Assembly (NCBI RefSeq): GCF_000379025.1
Contig: NZ_KB900622.1
Location: 93,538 to 157,537, forward strand
DNA from: Orenia marismortui DSM 5156
GTDB taxonomy: Bacteria; Bacillota; Halanaerobiia; Halobacteroidales; Halobacteroidaceae
Length of the DNA: 64,000 bases
Reading direction: 5' to 3'
Both the position numbers and the translations under genes were made by a program. The stretch's first letter is position 1. The number at the start of each line of letters is the position of its first letter. This document shows, piece after piece, positions 1 to 7,158 of the stretch. The notes under the pieces were generated by a model. That model searched no databases and was not told where the DNA came from. It saw only the letters and a list, made by a program, of their open reading frames with translations.

Positions 1-113
1 ATCTCCTTATCTTTCTTACCTTGAATATTATATAAATGCTCTATTATTTTCCTATCTTCCAAAGTTAGGTGTTTTCCTTTTTTACTTTTTCTGTTATAAT
101 TATTTTGACACAT
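1..113 (-). mobile_element. IS30-family transposase, 5' end only (cut by window edge)
   Basis: The minus strand opens with ATG at 113-111 and stays open to base 1 (37 codons visible). The peptide begins MCQNNYNRKSKKGKHLTLED and continues RKIIEHLYNIQG. The block 'HLTLEDRKIIEHL' is the N-terminal helix-turn-helix signature of IS30-type DDE transposases. A GAGG ribosome-binding site lies just upstream of the ATG. Only the first tenth of a normal (about 320-350 aa) transposase is visible, so intactness cannot be judged. The element's outer end should lie somewhere between 113 and the gloA promoter at 382; I could not define its terminal repeat. Confidence 0.8.
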
Positions 114-118
114 ATTTT

Positions 119-170
119 AATACCTCACTTTATGTTATTTGTGGTTATTTAACATTATATATGAGGTATT
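119..170 (-). promoter_or_regulatory. Hairpin over the transposase ribosome-binding site
   Basis: AATACCTCA at 119-127 and TGAGGTATT at 162-170 form a perfect 9-bp inverted repeat. A second inner pair (ATGTT / AACAT, about 133-154) extends it. In a minus-strand transcript the 3' arm contains the GTGAGG Shine-Dalgarno of the transposase, so read-through RNA from outside would hide the site. Such protective hairpins are known near the ends of several IS elements; applying that here is inference. Confidence 0.5.
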
Positions 171-381
171 TCTATGTGTCACTTTTTATTTTTTGATCTA
201 CTTGTGCATTTAATTATACAATGCTCCTAGATTAAATAATATATTTACCTGCTTAACTATATAAACTACTAAGCTAGTGGCTACTACAATATTTTTTGAA
301 ATCAAAGTTAAATATAGTTTTATTAGTATTAATTATGTTTATTGATTATATTATAACAACTCTTCAAAAAATAATAAAGGG
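171..381. other. Non-coding stretch between IS end and gloA promoter
   Basis: No open frame with a ribosome-binding site is seen. The stretch is AT-rich and probably holds the outer end of the IS30 element, but I could not identify a terminal inverted repeat because the other end lies outside the window. Confidence 0.4.
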
Positions 382-410
382 TTGACAATTAAATATTCCA
401 ATTATACAAT
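382..410 (+). promoter_or_regulatory. Sigma-A-type promoter of gloA
   Basis: TTGACA (382-387), a 17-nt spacer and TACAAT (405-410) match the vegetative promoter consensus closely. It lies 34 nt before the gloA start, leaving room for the AAGGAGG ribosome-binding site. Confidence 0.8.
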
Positions 411-444
411 GTAATTAAATCTTTATATTAAAGGAGGTCTTATT

Positions 445-834
445 ATGACACAGAAGTATAAATTTGTTCATGCTTGTGTTAGAGTTTTAGATTTAGATAA
501 ATCAATTAAATTTTATGAAGATGCTTTGAATTTAGAAATATCTCGCAGAAGAGATTTTCCAGAGTATGAGTTTTCTCTTGTTTATATGAAAAGCCCTGAG
601 GGAGATTTTGAACTTGAACTTACATATAACTATGATCGTAAGGAAGCATATACTGTAGGAGATGGTTATAGTCATTTTGCTGTTTTAGTAGATGATTTAA
701 AAGCATCTTATCAAAGACATAAAGAAGCAGGTTATAACGTAGGAGATATTAAGAGTCTTAGTGAAGAAGCTAGTGGTGGTTACTACTTCTTAACTGATCC
801 TGATGGATATCGTACTGAAATAATCCAAAAGTAA
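445..834 (+). CDS. gloA: Lactoylglutathione lyase / glyoxalase I (VOC family)
   Basis: A 129-aa protein with the two beta-alpha-beta-beta-beta modules of glyoxalase I. The four expected metal ligands are visible: H9, E58 (in ELELTYN), H77 (YSHFAVLV) and E125 (RTEIIQK), with the spacing of the E. coli Ni-dependent enzyme. It isomerises the hemithioacetal of methylglyoxal and a thiol. As Firmicutes often lack glutathione, the real thiol may differ (bacillithiol or another); that is inference. It has its own promoter and terminator. A methylglyoxal synthase at 20037 makes the same toxic compound. Confidence 0.88.
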   Translation: MTQKYKFVHACVRVLDLDKSIKFYEDALNLEISRRRDFPEYEFSLVYMKSPEGDFELELTYNYDRKEAYTVGDGYSHFAVLVDDLKASYQRHKEAGYNVGDIKSLSEEASGGYYFLTDPDGYRTEIIQK

Positions 835-850
835 TTAATAAATTAATTTT

Positions 851-880
851 ATGGCCTCCTTTGTGGGGCTATTTTATTTG
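851..880 (+). terminator. Terminator of gloA
   Basis: AUGGCCUC (851-858) pairs with GGGGCUAU (865-872) through eight pairs including two G-U, with loop CUUUGU, and is followed by a T-rich run. Confidence 0.7.
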
Positions 881-941
881 TCTAATTATTTTATAAATAA
901 TACAAAGATATAATATTTTGAAGTAATAAGGAGATGATCTA

Positions 942-1391
942 ATGAATACTAAAAAATTAACTAGAGCCGGAATCATTGCAGCAATCTATGTTGTAATAAC
1001 TTATCTTTTAGCTCCTTTCAGCTTTGGTCCTATTCAGGTTAGAGTTGCTGAAGGATTAACATTACTACCTATTATATTTCCAGAATCAATTTGGGGCTTA
1101 TTTATCGGCTGCTTTATTGCCAACTATGCTGGTGGGATGGGAGCAGTTGATATTATTGGAGGTAGCTTAGTAACACTATTGGCTGCATTTATTACTTATA
1201 AATACCGTAATAGTATAATTGCTTATTTAAGTCCTATCTTAGCCAATGGATTCTTAGTTAGCATTTATGTGCACAAACTTGCTGGATGGCCTTATTGGTA
1301 TACAGTTGGAACAATTGCTTTAGGTGAAGCTATTGCTATTTTAATATTTGGTTTACCCTTAATAAAATATCTAAAAACTAAATTTAATTAA
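942..1391 (+). CDS. queT: QueT-family transporter (ECF substrate-binding subunit)
   Basis: A 149-aa integral membrane protein with about five hydrophobic helices, matching the QueT family (ECF S-component, predicted queuosine-precursor uptake). The N-terminus (RAGIIAAIYVVITYLLAPFS) and the motif 'VRVAEGLTLLPI' are typical. It would work with shared EcfAAT energising proteins, which are not in the window. A TATAAT box lies at 909-914 and AAGGAGA precedes the ATG. PreQ1 riboswitches control many queT genes, but I do not find the PreQ1-I consensus in the 107 nt upstream. Confidence 0.82.
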   Translation: MNTKKLTRAGIIAAIYVVITYLLAPFSFGPIQVRVAEGLTLLPIIFPESIWGLFIGCFIANYAGGMGAVDIIGGSLVTLLAAFITYKYRNSIIAYLSPILANGFLVSIYVHKLAGWPYWYTVGTIALGEAIAILIFGLPLIKYLKTKFN

Positions 1392-1429
1392 ACAAAAAGC
1401 CTGGAGAATATTCTCCAGGCTTTTTGTTT
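1390..1429. terminator. Bidirectional terminator between queT and the transglycosylase gene
   Basis: A perfect 40-nt palindrome with stem core GCCTGGAGAAT/ATTCTCCAGGC and A/T tracts on both sides. It serves the two convergent genes. Confidence 0.9.
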
Positions 1430-1431
1430 AA

Positions 1432-2094
1432 TTATTCTAACTGAGCAAGTTTATAAGCAAAATATTTGGTAGCAGAACTACCATAGGAATTAATTCTCTT
1501 TCTATAATAATTATATCTACCTAAAACTTTAAATAAATAATTATTATATAACTGATCTATGTCCTTACTATTAGCACTATTAAATCCCTGATTATAAGAA
1601 ACAATAATCTTATTAATATCGTTATTATATTGTTGATAAGCAAGACCTAAATAATATGCAGTAAATCGAATCCCCAAATCTGTTGCATCTAACATTCTCC
1701 ACTTGCTATATCTAATATTTAACCTCTTTGCAATCCATTTAGCAGTATCTATTCTCATACTAGAAATACCTATACTAGCTCCTCTATCATAATCAGATCG
1801 AGAAACAAAATTAGTTTCAGTCTCTAAGATAGCAGTTAGTAGTAATGGATCAATCATCACCCCTAATTCTCTAGAATAATAATTAGACCACATTACAATT
1901 GTATTTGCATATTCCCGAACTCTTACCTTACTTAGAGTAAGATTACTATTATAAGCTATATTGTGAATATACTTAATCCTATATGATATATAATTTTCCA
2001 ATGTTTGATGATCATAAGCATGAACACTAGAACTACTAGACAATAATATTATAATTAATATTGCCTGCACTATAACTAAACCTTTTACTTTCAA
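1432..2094 (-). CDS. Exported lytic transglycosylase (SLT domain)
   Basis: A 220-aa protein with a signal peptide (residues 1-26, ending SSSVHA). The SLT fold is recognised by the catalytic Glu in 'LTAILETETNF' (E91), the degenerate 'GASIGISSMRIDTAKWIA' (usually GAxGLMQ...) and 'IVSYNQGFNSA' (usually AYNAG). It should cleave peptidoglycan glycan strands outside the membrane, releasing anhydro-muropeptides. The motifs are divergent, so activity is likely but not certain. It stands alone, convergent with queT. Confidence 0.78.
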   Translation of the reverse strand: MKVKGLVIVQAILIIILLSSSSSVHAYDHQTLENYISYRIKYIHNIAYNSNLTLSKVRVREYANTIVMWSNYYSRELGVMIDPLLLTAILETETNFVSRSDYDRGASIGISSMRIDTAKWIAKRLNIRYSKWRMLDATDLGIRFTAYYLGLAYQQYNNDINKIIVSYNQGFNSANSKDIDQLYNNYLFKVLGRYNYYRKRINSYGSSATKYFAYKLAQLE

Positions 2095-2542
2095 ATAATT
2101 ACCTCCTATTACTTTAAAAATATTTATATATTAACATTATTTGTTAAACAATCTTGTGTCATAATCTTAGATTAATACTTTTTACTACTTTTTTCAAGTA
2201 ATAAATTAAAATATTTATTTAAATAGAAATTTATATAGAAAATTATATTGTTTGAATAGTTAATTTTATTAAATCACTAATATAGACAGAATATCAATGT
2301 AATTTTACATAATATGTAAAATACAACTTTAATAAATCAACTATTTTACCTACAATAAATCATTTTTAAAAGAAAATAAACTTGAATAAATATATTTTCA
2401 TAAAAAACACATAATACTACTGTAAAACATATTTAAAAAATTTAAAAAACAGCTAATAGAAATATATGCATTTATATGATAATCTATTCACTACTGACAA
2501 AATTATTTTTATCCTTTGATAGCTAATGAGTTGAAAATTAAG
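2095..2542. other. Long AT-rich intergenic region
   Basis: About 450 nt with no supported gene. The only structure seen is a short hairpin near 2301-2322 (ATTTTACAT / ATGTAAAAT). Otherwise nothing recognisable. Confidence 0.4.
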
Positions 2543-2776
2543 TTATCTTTCAAATATGTCTAGCACCTTATATTTTATAATACCAGCTTCAGATTTAACT
2601 TCTACTATCTCTCCTTTTCTTGCTCCTAAGACTGCTTGTCCAAAAGGAGATTTATAAGAAAAATTCTGATTTTTTATATCTTGCATATTCTCATCTACAA
2701 TTCTATAATCATGCTCTAACTCAATAATTAAATCTTTTAATTTAACTTTACAACCTAACTCTACTTTATCAACCAC
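2543..2776 (-). CDS. Stand-alone GreA/GreB C-terminal domain protein
   Basis: A 77-aa protein corresponding to the FKBP-like C-terminal domain of transcript cleavage factors ('YKSPFGQAVLGARKGEIVEV' matches the GreA 'SPLGKALLGKKVGDEVEV' region). The N-terminal coiled coil that reaches the polymerase active site is absent, so it cannot stimulate RNA cleavage as GreA does. Rnk has a similar domain with a short coiled coil and binds RNA polymerase; the present protein may compete at the same site, which is inference. The start is GTG (2776-2774) behind AAGGAGGG. It is monocistronic. Confidence 0.75.
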   Translation of the reverse strand: MVDKVELGCKVKLKDLIIELEHDYRIVDENMQDIKNQNFSYKSPFGQAVLGARKGEIVEVKSEAGIIKYKVLDIFER

Positions 2777-3000
2777 TAAGTTTACCCTCCTTTCTAATAA
2801 CTTAACAAAAACAACATATATATCAAATAGCCATCTGGTTTTTGAAATTAAAGATATTTTTAGTATTATTATACCTATTTTATAAAAAATTATTTATTTA
2901 ACAAAATACTAAATCTAAAATTCAAATAAAAATAAGATGTATTATTAACAAAAGTTTTACTAATAATAAATAATAAGCTCTAATCAAGGAGGGATTTGTT

Positions 3001-3219
3001 ATTAAAACACAAGTTAAAGAGGGTACTATTCCTGCAGCATTAGGTACTGTAGTTACAGGAGTGGGAATGAAACTAAGATCAATAAATCCTGTATTAGGAT
3101 GGGGAATTGCTGGATTTGGTTTAGCCCATATAGTTTTAGGAAGTATAGACTTAGCCCAAAGTCGACACCAATCAAATGATATAGTAAAGATTGGAGCAAA
3201 TTCCACCATTAAAAGTTAG
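3001..3219 (+). CDS. Small membrane-associated protein, probable ATT start
   Basis: A 72-aa reading frame, (M)IKTQVKEGTIPAALGTVVTG... ending HQSNDIVKIGANSTIKS, not preceded in frame by ATG, GTG or TTG. A strong GGAGG (2988-2992) lies 8 nt before ATT at 3001, the ideal spacing, so ATT is the likely start. Two glycine-rich hydrophobic segments (about residues 9-22 and 30-48) suggest membrane association. A factor-independent terminator follows. I do not recognise a function. The antisense frame over the same bases is proline-rich and has no ribosome-binding site. Confidence 0.6.
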   Translation: MKTQVKEGTIPAALGTVVTGVGMKLRSINPVLGWGIAGFGLAHIVLGSIDLAQSRHQSNDIVKIGANSTIKS

Positions 3220-3224
3220 AGTCA

Positions 3225-3247
3225 AAGGAGTCCTTTAAGGACTCCTT
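3225..3247 (+). terminator. Terminator of the ATT-start gene
   Basis: AAGGAGTCC / GGACTCCTT, nine pairs, loop TTTAA, then ATTTTATTT. Confidence 0.88.
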
Positions 3248-3338
3248 ATTTTATTTAATTATATAATTAAATTGAATAGATGCTATTAAATTTTGTAATA
3301 ATAAAATTAGAACAAATAATATGAGGAGCTGAAATTTG

Positions 3339-3545
3339 ATGGATAAAATTGCATTATTATTGGTTATTATTGGGGCATTAAATTGGGGGCTTATTGGACT
3401 GTTTGGATTTGATTTGGTTGCTGCAATCTCTATGACTAGATTTGGAGATTTAAACCTTATGAGTAGAATTATTTATTCTTTAGTTGGTTTAGCAGGATTA
3501 TATTCAATCAGTCTACTATTTAAAGATACCACTGAAGTTGAATGA
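3339..3545 (+). CDS. DUF378 small membrane protein
   Basis: A 68-aa protein of the DUF378 family (YuzA-like). The N-terminal helix carries the family pattern 'DKIALLLVIIGALNWGLIG' and a second helix lies at 'IIYSLVGLAGLYSISLLF'. It is an inner-membrane protein of unknown function. GAGGAG precedes two possible starts, TTG 3336 and ATG 3339; the ATG is preferred. A terminator follows at once. Confidence 0.8.
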   Translation: MDKIALLLVIIGALNWGLIGLFGFDLVAAISMTRFGDLNLMSRIIYSLVGLAGLYSISLLFKDTTEVE

Positions 3546-3560
3546 CTTCCACTTCAATTA

Positions 3561-3598
3561 TCAAATTAAAAGAGCTTTTAAAAGCTCTTTTAATTTGA
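3561..3598. terminator. Terminator after DUF378 gene
   Basis: A 38-nt perfect palindrome centred on AGAGCTTTTAAAAGCTCT with A/T tracts on both sides. Confidence 0.88.
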
Positions 3599-3704
3599 TA
3601 ATTGTTTAATTTTAAACAGCCCTATTATTACTAAATAATAACTTTATCTGATTATATAACTTATCCACTTCTATAAAAATATAAGCTAAATAAATTTTTA
3701 TAAC

Positions 3705-4211
3705 CTATAATAGTGTTCTTTTTAACCATCCTTTAATGAATTTTTTCTGTTTTTTATCCTTTTTAACTATTTCAATATACTTTATTCCCTGAATAATATT
3801 AAGTAGTTGCAGTAGCTCGAAAGGATGGGGACAGTTATTAATGGCATCTAATGTAACTGCTCCAACAATTCCATCAACTTCAATTTCATTATCACTCAAT
3901 AAGTTATATGCCTCTTGTAAATGCTTAGTAGCAGTTCTAGGCCCCATATTAACTGCTTGATCAAAAGATTCAATTGCAATATCTATATCTTCTATCTTAT
4001 GATAATTGAGATTCTTCCAATAATGATTATAATAAATTTTCTTAGCATCAACTATAGTTAAATCTTCTATATCCCCATCATATCCTAATCTTTTAGCCAC
4101 CTCTTCCGAAATTCCATACTTAGTCTTACCTCCATGGTCATATTTTTCATTAGAATATCGACCTTCAAATCTTAAAATTTTTTGAAATGCTTTTTCAAAG
4201 ACTTTGTTCAT
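3705..4211 (-). CDS. Glycoside hydrolase 108-type muramidase with peptidoglycan-binding tail
   Basis: A 168-aa protein. The N-terminal motif 'EGRYSNEKYDHGGKTKYGIS' matches the GH108/ZliS lysozyme signature (EGGYxNxxxDxGGxTxYGI) with E16 as the likely catalytic acid. The second half has the PG_binding_3 pattern ('DGIVGAVTLDAINN'). It should hydrolyse peptidoglycan. There is no signal peptide, as in phage endolysins, yet no phage genes lie nearby; it may be a domesticated endolysin (inference). The start ATG lies behind a GGAGGTGAATT site. Confidence 0.82.
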   Translation of the reverse strand: MNKVFEKAFQKILRFEGRYSNEKYDHGGKTKYGISEEVAKRLGYDGDIEDLTIVDAKKIYYNHYWKNLNYHKIEDIDIAIESFDQAVNMGPRTATKHLQEAYNLLSDNEIEVDGIVGAVTLDAINNCPHPFELLQLLNIIQGIKYIEIVKKDKKQKKFIKGWLKRTLL

Positions 4212-4303
4212 AATTCACCTCCTTCTTCTACTATATGTATATTTATGCAAATAAAAAATTATAGATGTCCCAGTTTAAGTAAAATTTACTGAATATAAAG
4301 CAA

Positions 4304-4342
4304 CAGTAACAGGTCACTAGTTAAGTTATTTACAGGTTACTG
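4304..4342. repeat. Intergenic imperfect palindrome
   Basis: CAGTAACAGGT and ACAGGTTACTG form an imperfect inverted repeat. It is followed by the tail 'atatttaaattt' seen beside other intergenic palindromes in this window (for example near 17575 and 28970). Confidence 0.45.
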
Positions 4343-4453
4343 AACTTTTGTTTTATCAATATATGAAGAGATATTTAAATTTATCTCTATAGTTGTATAA
4401 GTATAATCTATTTTTGACAAAATAAAAATTTGCTAAATAAGAGACAAATTCAA

Positions 4454-4483
4454 AAACCCCCACTAATTTTTAGTGGGGGTTTC
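4454..4483. terminator. Terminator of the beta-barrel gene
   Basis: AAACCCCCACTAA-TTTT-TAGTGGGGGTTT, a strong G+C stem directly downstream of the minus-strand gene ending at 4505. Confidence 0.9.
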
Positions 4484-4504
4484 TTAGATTAAGTTTTAAT
4501 TATT

Positions 4505-5005
4505 TTAAAATTTATACCCTATTCCAACCTCTAGACTAGGAAAATGGCTATGTTCAACAAAATCTATTACTCCTGCTCTTAAATCAACATTATTATCTAA
4601 ATTCAATTTAATACCTAGTTCATATAATAATGATAGATCATCTCTTCTCATTGAAAGATCAAATTCATAAAGCCCTACTATGTCTTTGTGTAACTTACGA
4701 GAACCATTAATTCCAATAAAGGGACTATCTTCAGTAACTCCTCCTACTATAGCAAAGTTAGGATCAATCTCATACTTAACTCCAATTCTATTAATTGGAT
4801 CACCTGCAGTCCCTATGAGCGCTAATTGAGAAGTTAAACCATATTCCCCTGTTAATCTAAGTCCATTATCACTAATTATCATTCCAGTAATCACTCCATG
4901 ATCCTGCACAACAACAGGACTATTCAAAGCAAAGCTAACCCCAGAAAAAGTTACAGTAAATATTGCTATTAATCCTAGTATAGATATCTTCTTAATTTTA
5001 ATCAT
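4505..5005 (-). CDS. Exported beta-barrel-like protein, probably outer membrane
   Basis: A 166-aa protein with a signal peptide (about residues 1-26, '...SGVSFA'). The mature part alternates polar and hydrophobic residues in short strands and ends in 'EVGIGYKF', a terminal aromatic typical of outer-membrane barrels. No family recognised. The ATG at 5005 is preferred for the MIKIKK N-terminus; however GAGAGG abuts it directly and a TATAAT-like box is at 5024-5029, so the start is uncertain (TTG at 5023 is the alternative). A 16-bp tandem repeat sits just upstream. Confidence 0.6.
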   Translation of the reverse strand: MIKIKKISILGLIAIFTVTFSGVSFALNSPVVVQDHGVITGMIISDNGLRLTGEYGLTSQLALIGTAGDPINRIGVKYEIDPNFAIVGGVTEDSPFIGINGSRKLHKDIVGLYEFDLSMRRDDLSLLYELGIKLNLDNNVDLRAGVIDFVEHSHFPSLEVGIGYKF

Positions 5006-5045
5006 CCTCTCTTTTTTGTACAAATTATAATAAAATCAACATTAC

Positions 5046-5077
5046 TAAGTATTATGACATATAAGTATTATGACATA
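5046..5077. repeat. 16-bp tandem direct repeat upstream of the beta-barrel gene
   Basis: TAAGTATTATGACATA occurs twice back to back (5046-5061, 5062-5077), 17 bp from the probable -10 box of the minus-strand gene, a position suited to an activator or repressor site. Confidence 0.7.
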
Positions 5078-5227
5078 GTTGAACCATTAAATAATAAATT
5101 TCAATCTAAAAATCAAAAGCCATTTTACTAATTTCAACTGTTTTCTATTATATCTTATCTGAAATCAAAAATCTTAGGTAAATAAAACCACTTAAAGAAA
5201 TTATTTTTATCAGTTATCAAATTAAAA

Positions 5228-5250
5228 GCACCCTTTAGGGTGCCTTGAAA
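5228..5250 (-). terminator. Terminator of the peptide-uptake operon
   Basis: GCACCC-TTTA-GGGTGC (5228-5243). On the minus strand it is followed by TTTTAATTT. It lies about 115 nt beyond the end of the last gene of the operon. Confidence 0.8.
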
Positions 5251-5357
5251 ATTTAGTATATTGAATTATAAAATCAACAGTAATTAAATAGTTAGCAAAA
5301 ATAAGCTTGGATATTAATATTATCATAATAAATAACTAAATTTATAATCTTAAATAA

Positions 5358-6080
5358 TCAATATAAAATACGTGCCTTATCAACTAAAGCCTTGAATAAT
5401 TTAATAAATTCAGAGTGTTGCATAGTTAGATCCTCAGGATGCCATTGTATACCAATAACAAAGTTCTTTTTCTTATCTTCTATAGCTTCTATAATACCTT
5501 CTTCTGATCTAGCAGTCACTTTGAAACCTGGAGCTAAATCCTTAACTGCCTGATGATGATAAGAATTGACATCAATACGATTTGAAGAAAAAATATCAAA
5601 TAATTTGCTCTTCTCCTCGATCTCAATAGAATGGTATAAATGATAAATTTCAGTATCTGAAGATAGATGTCCTAAAACATCATTAACCTGTTGGTATATA
5701 TCCTGATAAAGACTTCCACCCTCTGCAATATTTATTAGCTGTAAGCCTCTACAAATACCTAATATAGGCATATTGCTTTCGTAAGCCTTTTTATAAAGCT
5801 TTAACTCCCATTCATCGCGGTCGGGATTAATCATAGTTACCTCTTTAATTGGATTTTCTCCATACTCACGAGGACATACATCCTCACCGCCACTTAATAA
5901 CAAACCATCTATTAATTCAATATATTTCTCTATATCTTCTGTTTTATTCAACAAAGGTATCAATACAGGAATACCTCCTGCTAAAGAGACAGAATTAATA
6001 TAATTATAACTTACCTTAGTATATACTTTTCTAGGTTCCTTAGCACAAAAGGTAGTAATTCCAATTACTGGTTTATCCAT
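5358..6080 (-). CDS. Gamma-glutamyl hydrolase-type class I amidotransferase (peptidase C26, PuuD-like)
   Basis: A 240-aa class I glutamine-amidotransferase fold. The nucleophile is C110 in 'LGICRGLQLINI', with H214 and E216 in 'GIQWHPEDL'. Members cleave gamma-glutamyl bonds, such as gamma-glutamyl-GABA. The gene closes the operon of a peptide-type ABC transporter (54 nt after the last permease), so it probably hydrolyses an imported gamma-glutamyl compound; the exact substrate is unknown. An AAGGAGGAG site precedes the ATG. Confidence 0.85.
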   Translation of the reverse strand: MDKPVIGITTFCAKEPRKVYTKVSYNYINSVSLAGGIPVLIPLLNKTEDIEKYIELIDGLLLSGGEDVCPREYGENPIKEVTMINPDRDEWELKLYKKAYESNMPILGICRGLQLINIAEGGSLYQDIYQQVNDVLGHLSSDTEIYHLYHSIEIEEKSKLFDIFSSNRIDVNSYHHQAVKDLAPGFKVTARSEEGIIEAIEDKKKNFVIGIQWHPEDLTMQHSEFIKLFKALVDKARILY

Positions 6081-6133
6081 AATTCTCCTCCTTTGTTAAC
6101 TTATATTTCGGAATAATAATTATGATACATGTT

Positions 6134-7144
6134 TTAATTATTTAATTTTGAATCAAAAGCATCCCTTAACCCATCACCTAACAAATTAAAAGCAAATACT
6201 ATTAATAATATCATAGTTCCTGGAGCTATCGACATCATTATATTCTCTGAAATATACTGTTGCCCTGATGATAGCATAGAACCCAAACTAGGTGTAGGTG
6301 GTTGAATACCAAGGCCTAAAAAGGATAATCCTGCAATTGTGAGTATCATTTCACCAATTCTAAGAGTTGATAAAACAATTACAGGCGAGAGACAATTTGG
6401 TAATATATGCTTAATTAAAATTCTAAAATCTGAATTTCCCATTGCTTCTGCCGCTAAAATATATTCTTTTCCTTTTTCTTGTAGCACTGATCCCCTAATT
6501 ATTCGAGCAAATTGCATCATTCCAGTAATACTCACCACAATGATTAAATTAAATAATCCAGTACCCAAAACAGACATAAGTGCTATGGCTAGCAAAATAA
6601 AGGGAATAGAATTGAACATTTCAATAAATCTCATAATCAAATTATCAACTTTACCTCCATAATATCCAGCAATTAATCCTAAAGTAGTACCTATCAAAGA
6701 ATTTATTAAAACAGCGAAAATACCTATCCCCATTGCTATTCTAGTACCATAAATTGTTCTTGATAAAATATCCCTTCCAAATTCATCTGTGCCTAAGTAA
6801 TGATCCATTGATGGCCCTTGAGTTAATGAACCCCAATTCATTTTTAATGGATCATCTGGAATAATAAATGGTGCTAAAATAGATATATATAACAAAAAAA
6901 TTATAATTACTAACCCTATCATAGCATTCTTATTTCCTACTAACTTCCTTACAATTAATGATCTACTTTTACTTGAAGAGGGACTTTTATTCAATTGCCT
7001 TGATATAAGTATTGCTACCATAATAGTTAGAAGTATTAAAAAAAGATAAGAAATTAATGTATCCTGATTCTTTTGTATATCAGATAAATTATTAACTAAC
7101 ATAAACAAATTAAATAATAATAAAGAAAATAATTTTTTAAACAA
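6134..7144 (-). CDS. Peptide ABC transporter permease, DppC-type, with N-terminal extension
   Basis: A 336-aa permease. Residues about 65-336 match DppC/OppC: 'LVGNKNAMIGLVIIIF', 'LGTDEFGRDILSRTIYG' and the EAA loop 'EYILAAEAMGNSDFRILIKH'. Before this lies an unusual stretch of about 60 aa with two hydrophobic segments (2-18 and 30-47), absent from usual DppC proteins. The start is TTG (7144-7142) behind AGGAGGTGATT. It lies 14 nt after the DppB-type gene and pairs with it in the membrane. Confidence 0.88.
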   Translation of the reverse strand: MFKKLFSLLLFNLFMLVNNLSDIQKNQDTLISYLFLILLTIMVAILISRQLNKSPSSSKSRSLIVRKLVGNKNAMIGLVIIIFLLYISILAPFIIPDDPLKMNWGSLTQGPSMDHYLGTDEFGRDILSRTIYGTRIAMGIGIFAVLINSLIGTTLGLIAGYYGGKVDNLIMRFIEMFNSIPFILLAIALMSVLGTGLFNLIIVVSITGMMQFARIIRGSVLQEKGKEYILAAEAMGNSDFRILIKHILPNCLSPVIVLSTLRIGEMILTIAGLSFLGLGIQPPTPSLGSMLSSGQQYISENIMMSIAPGTMILLIVFAFNLLGDGLRDAFDSKLNN

Positions 7145-7158
7145 TATTTAATCACCTC

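Noticed and set aside
835-941. Possible PreQ1 riboswitch before queT
   Set aside because: The PreQ1-I loop and tail consensus is absent; the region is explained by the gloA terminator and a simple promoter.
2922-3209. 95-codon minus-strand frame
   Set aside because: It is antisense to the small ATT-start gene, is rich in Pro and Trp, and has no ribosome-binding site.
3705-4211. Prophage remnant suggested by an endolysin-like gene
   Set aside because: No other phage gene, integrase or attachment site is nearby.
6339-6662. 107-codon plus-strand frame inside the DppC-type gene
   Set aside because: Antisense shadow of a well-supported gene.
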